Part shown: piece by piece, positions 34,351 to 38,801 of the stretch | Numbering within the stretch: position 1 is the first letter of the stretch | How the letters are laid out: every line of letters begins with the position of its first letter | Origin: Bacteroidota bacterium | GTDB taxonomy: Bacteria; Bacteroidota; Bacteroidia; AKYH767-A; OLB10 | Length of the DNA: 38,801 nt | Direction of reading: 5' to 3' | Assembly (NCBI GenBank): GCA_023251535.1 | Contig: JAHEYP010000007.1 | Coordinates: 1-38,801, forward strand | Made by a program: the position numbers and the translations under genes | The notes under the pieces: model-generated | The model's database searches: none | What the model saw: only the letters and a program-made list of their open reading frames with translations | What the model was told of the DNA's origin: nothing

Positions 34351-35517
34351 TTATCTTTCGTCGGACAATTGTCCGACGAAAGTTTTCTCATTTGTCAATA
34401 AAAACATTTGCATCATAACGATACGAGTTAGCGCATCGTATGATTTAAAATCTCTATCGTTTTCTGTTTCAAAGACGATGCGATGTACATTAGAACCGCT
34501 TTTCGCATACTTCGCATTATATTCATCTACGGCTTTTATTAATGCATCGTAAGCACTTTTCGCAGCAGGATAGTCTGATACTACTTGGTGAAAATCGGTG
34601 ATACCGATCATTTGTTCCTCAGAATTAAAATTAGGATCAATAGATTTCTTTCCTGTTTCGATTTGGATAATTTCTTCTTTCATCTTCTCACAGAGATCGA
34701 ATACTTTTTTCCCATCTGCTAACATAGGAACTGAGTCTGTTAAAGAGTTACTTCTCGATAAAGCCATTTCGGTTTTAAGTAGGTCGTCTTTCATTACATA
34801 ATCAGAGGTAATTTGCGCCTCCATAATTTTCGTTCCTTGAGGAGAACGAACTAATGTGAGAATTAGTCCGCAAGCAGTAATGATTAGCACTGAATTTACG
34901 ATTGTATTTGTTTTAGTATCGGGATTCCGTATTCCTGAGAAGAAATATACTGGTAAATACAAACACATTAGAAATACTAATGCAATAATAGAAAGCATAT
35001 TCGCTCCCGGCCAATGCATCACCTTAAAGAGTACTCCTAAGGTTAAACATATTGCTGAGAGAGTACCTAATCCGGTAAGTGCTTTATCTTTTAACTGATT
35101 TTGTTCTTTAATTTTAAGTAAGAACATTAAAGGAAGAAAGACTAAACTTATAAGGCTTACGCCCAATACAATGCAAACTGCAGCACCGGGCCAATGTTGA
35201 AACTTAAGAACGATGCCTATCGTCATTAAGGCAACGGAAACTATTCCGCTAATTATCATTATTTTTTTCATCATGTAATAGTTTTTGTAAGTCATCAGAG
35301 ATATTGTTTCCTCTTCTATTTCTTTCAGATGATGTTTATAAAACATTTTTCTGGTGGAGAAATAAAATTGCTCGAAGTCTCCGTTATCCTCGAGATTCTG
35401 CTCTATGATGCAACAAATATGATCCAGGAGGTTTGACTGCAGGTCCTCCAGCTCCACGCCATTACGTCTAATGTCGTCGAGTATAAAATCAATTTGTGTA
35501 TCCGAGAGCGTATACAT
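34351..35517 (-). CDS. Multi-pass membrane protein paired with PadR regulator
   Basis: The 388 residues begin with a soluble helical domain (about 1-75; LSDTQIDFILDDIRRNGVEL and LLDHICCIIEQ), similar in kind to the HAAS/permease-prefix domains found beside PadR genes. About six hydrophobic helices follow, with two FKxxHWPGA-type motifs (KFQHWPGAA, KVMHWPGAN) as in small Bacteroidota membrane proteins. A cytoplasmic or periplasmic helical end closes the protein. Its ATG directly follows the PadR stop, so they form one unit. A perfect palindrome covers its last codons. The function is unknown; a sensor or effector regulated by PadR is likely. Confidence 0.7.
   Translation of the reverse strand: MYTLSDTQIDFILDDIRRNGVELEDLQSNLLDHICCIIEQNLEDNGDFEQFYFSTRKMFYKHHLKEIEEETISLMTYKNYYMMKKIMIISGIVSVALMTIGIVLKFQHWPGAAVCIVLGVSLISLVFLPLMFLLKIKEQNQLKDKALTGLGTLSAICLTLGVLFKVMHWPGANMLSIIALVFLMCLYLPVYFFSGIRNPDTKTNTIVNSVLIITACGLILTLVRSPQGTKIMEAQITSDYVMKDDLLKTEMALSRSNSLTDSVPMLADGKKVFDLCEKMKEEIIQIETGKKSIDPNFNSEEQMIGITDFHQVVSDYPAAKSAYDALIKAVDEYNAKYAKSGSNVHRIVFETENDRDFKSYDALTRIVMMQMFLLTNEKTFVGQLSDER
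34355..34382. promoter_or_regulatory. Perfect 28-bp palindrome at the gene end, ~170 bases before the glucan operon
   Basis: The 28 bases are their own reverse complement (left half CTTTCGTCGGACAA, right half TTGTCCGACGAAAG). They encode the last residues (TFVGQLSDE) of the upstream membrane protein. No T run follows on either strand, so it may be a terminator hairpin of a weak type or a dimeric operator for the downstream operon. Confidence 0.5.
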
Positions 35518-35859
35518 TTATGCAATGCCGGTTTTAATGTCGAGCAAGAATTTCATCGTATTGATAAAATCAGCAAACTCGTTTACTTTTTCATCCGAAA
35601 CTTTATTTCCTTCACTACTCAAAGAATAATATTTGCGCACACGCTTCCCAATATATTCAGTTTCGGTGGTGAGAATCCCATCAGCTTCTAACGCATGAAG
35701 TGTAGGATATAAAGCGCCTTCGGTCAATTGAATTTTGCCGGCTGTAAGGTCCTTTACCTTTTGCGTGATCTCATAACCGTACATGCGGCTATTATCCTTT
35801 AGCAATTTGAGGATGATGGTTTTTAAGGTGCCCTTTATAAGTTCAGAAGAGTAATTCAT
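35518..35859 (-). CDS. PadR-family transcriptional regulator
   Basis: This 113-residue winged-helix regulator shows the PadR pattern: ELIKGTLKTIILKLL at the start, the recognition region YGYEITQKVKDLTAGKIQLTEGALYPTLHALEADGILTTE, a wing with RKYYSLSSEGNK, and a C-terminal dimer helix. PadR proteins usually repress their own operon. The downstream membrane gene begins directly after its stop. The inverted repeat at 35872-35909, 12 bases before its start, is a good candidate for its own operator. Confidence 0.93.
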   Translation of the reverse strand: MNYSSELIKGTLKTIILKLLKDNSRMYGYEITQKVKDLTAGKIQLTEGALYPTLHALEADGILTTETEYIGKRVRKYYSLSSEGNKVSDEKVNEFADFINTMKFLLDIKTGIA

Positions 35860-35871
35860 GATCAGAATTTA

Positions 35872-35909
35872 AATACATAACGCAATAATACATTAGAAAC
35901 TTATGTATT
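35872..35909. promoter_or_regulatory. Candidate PadR operator
   Basis: AATACATAA (35872-35880) and TTATGTATT (35901-35909) form a perfect 9-bp inverted repeat, with a third half-site (AATACATTA) between them. Similar ATAC/GTAT-type dyads are typical of PadR binding sites. Confidence 0.5.
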
Positions 35910-36153
35910 GGTGTCTTTTGGAATCATTAATTATCTAAACAATTGAAAATCAATTGGAAAAATAATCACGGAAAAAGAAGCCTAACAATTGAAATATGCT
36001 GAATCTCAAAAAAGACCTTCAAAACTCCCCTGCAATTGTTTCTTCATTAACTAACTAGTTAAGTTTTATGCAGATATAGAACTCCTAAACAACATTAATA
36101 TCTTACGTACATTTTTTTGATCAATAATAATCCAATACCCCTAAATAAATTTT
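35910..36153. other. AT-rich gap between the PadR gene and the YhcG-type gene
   Basis: No gene or RNA is seen. The promoter of the PadR operon should lie at the left edge of this stretch, but no clear TAnnTTTG box was found. Confidence 0.4.
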
Positions 36154-37230
36154 TTAGCCAGCGCCAATCAATTTTATTAAAGAAGCTTTTGAAGGAAGAT
36201 AAAGTTTATATTCTTTGGCAAAAATTGTTCTATTCGTTTTTGGTAAAGTTATTTCTACCATTGAATTATTTTTATTCTTGCAAATGATAATACCAATAGT
36301 TGCTCGTTCCCCTTTTTGTTTTACAAAGCGATCGTAGTAATTTACATACATCTGCATTTGTCCAATATCTTGATGTCGGAGTTTTCCAATTTTTGATTCT
36401 ACTAACACAAAACATTTTAAAATTCTATTGTATAAAACTAGATCTACATAAAAATTATCTGATTCAATACTTAATCTTACCTGCCTACCTTGAAATAAAA
36501 AGCCCTTTCCCATTTCTAATAAAAACTGTTCAATCCGATTGATAATAGCAGTTTCTAGATCAGATTCGTTATAATCCGATTTCTCCTTAATTCCTAAAAA
36601 GTCTAGTATATAATGTGACTTAACTAAATCTTCTGGTTTATGAATGATTTGACCTTTTTTAGAAAGCTCTTTAATCCGCTTTTTATCTTTACTTAAAACA
36701 AATCTTTCATATAATCCAGAGTCGATCTGTCGCTCTAATTCTCTTACGCTCCAATTGCCTTGTTTAGATTCTATTTCATAAAATGATCGTTCCTCAATGT
36801 TTTTTATTCGCAGCAATAGTGCATAAATTGACCATGATAACGGCATTCTTTTAACGAATATTTTAAAGGGATTCGCAATTGGAATATTTTTATTTTCAAA
36901 TTGCGCAGACACTGTCTGCGCAATTGATTTATCTATTGTTTTATCTCTGTATGATAGATAAAACAATCGCATTAATTCTAGATTTCTTTTAGAATATCCA
37001 TTACCAAATTTGCGTGTTAATTTTTTGCTCAATAGATTAATTGTTTCACTTCCATAATCAGCTTTTAGCTTTCCTTGTTGTTCCGACTCAACTATCATCT
37101 TACCTAAATAAAAATAAGTGAATACCATAATACTATTTGTTTGCTTATATACTTGGCTTTTTGCAGCATTAATTAAACTAACCGCATTTTGAAATAATAT
37201 GATAGTTGTAGAGGTTAATCGTTTCGCCAT
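36154..37230 (-). CDS. YhcG-type PD-(D/E)XK nuclease (DUF1016)
   Basis: The 358 residues match the DUF1016/YhcG layout. The helical N-terminal part has YFYLGKMIVESEQQGKLKADYG and GYSKRNLELMRLFYLSYRD, with the family's LSWSIYALLLRIKNIEERSFYEIES, NWSVRELERQIDSGLYERFVLSKDKK and DLVKSHYILDFLGI. The C-terminal nuclease core has D in NFYVDLVLYN and the ESK (E-x-K) in FVLVESKIGKL. Such genes occur in mobile and defence regions and may act as restriction or recombination nucleases. It stands alone, with no visible methylase partner. The length is typical. Confidence 0.93.
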   Translation of the reverse strand: MAKRLTSTTIILFQNAVSLINAAKSQVYKQTNSIMVFTYFYLGKMIVESEQQGKLKADYGSETINLLSKKLTRKFGNGYSKRNLELMRLFYLSYRDKTIDKSIAQTVSAQFENKNIPIANPFKIFVKRMPLSWSIYALLLRIKNIEERSFYEIESKQGNWSVRELERQIDSGLYERFVLSKDKKRIKELSKKGQIIHKPEDLVKSHYILDFLGIKEKSDYNESDLETAIINRIEQFLLEMGKGFLFQGRQVRLSIESDNFYVDLVLYNRILKCFVLVESKIGKLRHQDIGQMQMYVNYYDRFVKQKGERATIGIIICKNKNNSMVEITLPKTNRTIFAKEYKLYLPSKASLIKLIGAG

Positions 37231-37421
37231 ATTTTTTATAAATTTAGACGGTAAATCTCTTAAAAGCGTAACTCAATATCCATTTGCAAATGTTTAATAT
37301 CGGATATTTAATTTCCTCCATTCTCGTATTTGTGAATGCAATGTGATACCTTCGCATACTTTCGAAGAGCTAGTCATAACAATTACCTGTTTTGATTGTT
37401 GTGGATGAAAGGCCTTCATCA

Positions 37422-38036
37422 ATGAAAATTTCTTCTAAAGAGTTATCTAAATACGATCGATTTTACCGAGCAAATCTGATAAATTCCCTTACGGGCTTTA
37501 AGAGCGTAAGTTTAATTGGCTCTATCAGTCATTCGAAACAGACAAATCTGGCAATCTTCTCAAATATTGTACATTTAGGTGCCGATCCGGCCTTGGTTGG
37601 ATTTATTAATCGTCCTTTGGCAGCAGCTCCACATACCATTGCCAATATTCAATCTACAGGCTTCTTTACCATCAACCATATCCATTCTGGACTTATCGAT
37701 GCAGCACATCATACGAGCGCTAAATATCCGAAAGAGGTAAGCGAATTTGATGCCGCAGAATTAACACCAGAATATTCTGAAACTTTTCCTGCTCCATATG
37801 TAAAAGAAAGTCGGATAAAATACGGATGTACTTTTAAAGAAATTATTCCCATTCGAATGAATGATACGTTTTTAGTGATTGGTGAAATCACCGAAATTCA
37901 TTTGAATGAAAAAATAATTTCTACTGATGGATTTCTGCGAATTGAAGAAGCCGACAGCCTCTGTAGTTTAGGTATCGATGGCTATTACAAAACTGAATTT
38001 ATTAAACGATTGCCGCATGCGAAATGCAATTCTTAA
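37422..38036 (+). CDS. Flavin reductase-like FMN-binding protein
   Basis: The start at 37422 is preferred because a TTG at 37392 would add ten unsupported residues. The 204-residue protein has the FMN-binding split-barrel layout of the flavin reductase-like family: an N-terminal SLTGFKSVSLIGSISHSKQTN, NLAIFSNIVHLGADPALVGFI and the segment TGFFTINHIH (about 80-90). Relatives reduce flavins or bind FMN as small oxidoreductases; the substrate is unknown. It is divergent from the YhcG-type gene and separated from rpiB by a gap with its own promoter-like box, so it is not clearly in an operon. Confidence 0.85.
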   Translation: MKISSKELSKYDRFYRANLINSLTGFKSVSLIGSISHSKQTNLAIFSNIVHLGADPALVGFINRPLAAAPHTIANIQSTGFFTINHIHSGLIDAAHHTSAKYPKEVSEFDAAELTPEYSETFPAPYVKESRIKYGCTFKEIIPIRMNDTFLVIGEITEIHLNEKIISTDGFLRIEEADSLCSLGIDGYYKTEFIKRLPHAKCNS

Positions 38037-38198
38037 TTTGCTATTTGCATAATAATGTATTGATGTTGTTTTATTGCCAGTAATCTTAATTACTCACAAA
38101 TCGAATAGTAATTCTCTACCGATTTGATTTTTATCAGTCACAAAAATTAACGGTTATAATTTTGCGCTGAATAAAAAGATTTGTTTCAAGATTAGATT

Positions 38199-38206
38199 TA
38201 ACTTTG
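38199..38206 (+). promoter_or_regulatory. -7 box before rpiB
   Basis: TAACTTTG fits TAnnTTTG and ends 21 bases before ATG 38228, favouring that start over a GTG within the box at 38204. Confidence 0.4.
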
Positions 38207-38227
38207 TGTCAATCTAAAAAAAATTCT

Positions 38228-38659
38228 ATGTCACTTTACATCGGTTCCGATCACGCAGGTTTCGAGATGAAAACCGCACTTCTTGAATATTTAAAGAAAC
38301 ATGGTTATGATTGTGAAGACAAAGGCACTTTCAGCGCCGATAGCGTCGATTATCCCGATTATGCCCATGCAGTGGCTACAGCAGTAGAAGCTCATCACGG
38401 TTCATTGGGGATTTTATTATGCGGAAGTGCAAACGGCGTTTGCATTGCTGCTAATAAACATCAACAAATCCGTGCCGCTTTATGCTGGACTCCCGAAATC
38501 GCTCAACTAGCTCGTCAACATAATGATGCCAATATCGTTTGTATTCCGGCTCGCTTCGTAAATACTGCCACTGGTATTCTTATTCTTGAGTCGTTTTTGC
38601 ATGGGACGTTTGAGGGGGGGAGGCATCAGAGTCGAGTGGATAAAATTGCCTGCAATTAA
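38228..38659 (+). CDS. rpiB: Ribose-5-phosphate isomerase B
   Basis: RpiB interconverts ribose 5-phosphate and ribulose 5-phosphate in the pentose phosphate pathway. The 143 residues (start at 38228) show the family motifs: IGSDHAGFEMK at the start, SVDYPDYAHAVA, the cysteine-containing loop GILLCGSANGVCIAANK with the catalytic Cys in CGSANG, RAALCWTPEIAQLARQHNDANI and the C-terminal F-GGRHQSRVDKI. The length is typical. The gene is followed at once by a large inverted repeat. Confidence 0.96.
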   Translation: MSLYIGSDHAGFEMKTALLEYLKKHGYDCEDKGTFSADSVDYPDYAHAVATAVEAHHGSLGILLCGSANGVCIAANKHQQIRAALCWTPEIAQLARQHNDANIVCIPARFVNTATGILILESFLHGTFEGGRHQSRVDKIACN

Positions 38660-38780
38660 AACGCTTTAAAAATCCTCGGATACTTCGTTGTTCGGAAGTT
38701 TTATTTTCCTCATTTACCTTTAGTAGACTCCGGAAATAAAACTTCCTGCCGCCTCGTCTACGAGTTTTTTAAAGCGTTTT
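38658..38780. repeat. Nested inverted repeat after rpiB
   Basis: The outer arms AAAACGCTTTAAAAA (38658-38672) and TTTTTAAAGCGTTTT (38766-38780) pair perfectly over 15 bp. Inner arms GGAAGTTTTATTTTCC (38694-38709) and GGAAATAAAACTTCC (38732-38746) pair with one bulged T. A small CTCG/CGAG stem lies at 38753-38764. The outer right arm ends in T, so it can act as a terminator, but the nested shape is larger than needed. The start of another copy (AAAAATCCTC) appears at the window end. Confidence 0.7.
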
Positions 38781-38801
38781 TTAGGAAGAGTAAAAATCCT
38801 C

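Noticed and set aside
1-38801. CRISPR array, tRNA or rRNA genes
   Set aside because: No regularly spaced identical repeats with unique spacers and no recognisable tRNA or rRNA sequences were seen on reading both strands.

Overview
The window most likely comes from a member of the Bacteroidota. It is AT-rich, at least seven secreted proteins end in type IX secretion (T9SS) sorting domains, several promoters fit the Bacteroidota pattern TTTG ... TAnnTTTG, and the lipoproteins and outer-membrane barrels are of Bacteroidota type. I cannot name a genus. No rRNA, tRNA, CRISPR array or intact insertion sequence was seen.

Region 1 (1-8030, all + strand) looks like a variable defence or gene-cassette island. 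It starts with a type I restriction specificity subunit (hsdS). A run of small, unrelated genes follows: a two-TM protein with a frameshift, a SinR/Cas2-like small protein, a YodC-like protein, an OLD-like ATPase with a TOPRIM-like domain, an LRAT-like gene with an in-frame amber stop, a RipA-like membrane protein and three other small membrane or basic proteins. Spacers near 6393-6418 and 7325-7457 share a sequence and, in the second case, form a long imperfect palindrome like an integron attC site.

Region 2 (8030-20250) holds metK with an unusual ~100-residue C-terminal extension, a cation/proton antiporter and five secreted T9SS proteins (two propeller-like, two paralogues, one small). The intergenic DNA is rich in two repeat families: three copies of a structured element upstream of metK, and at least six copies of a hairpin-forming repeat (core AGTAGAGCTGAA).

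Region 3 (20254-34194, all - strand) is a tightly packed nine-gene operon. It runs from a GH-A-type TIM-barrel glycoside hydrolase through two outer-membrane barrels, a lipoprotein, a carbohydrate-binding-like secreted protein, a GH3 beta-glucosidase and a GH16-like lipoprotein to two modular T9SS proteins with repeated carbohydrate-binding-like modules, and ends at a clear terminator. It resembles a beta-glucan utilisation locus but has no SusC/SusD pair. The two barrels and the lipoprotein may fill that role. This is the best candidate here for an undescribed system.

Region 4 (34351-38801) has a PadR regulator with a membrane partner, a YhcG-type (DUF1016) nuclease, a flavin reductase-like protein and rpiB, followed by a large nested inverted repeat.
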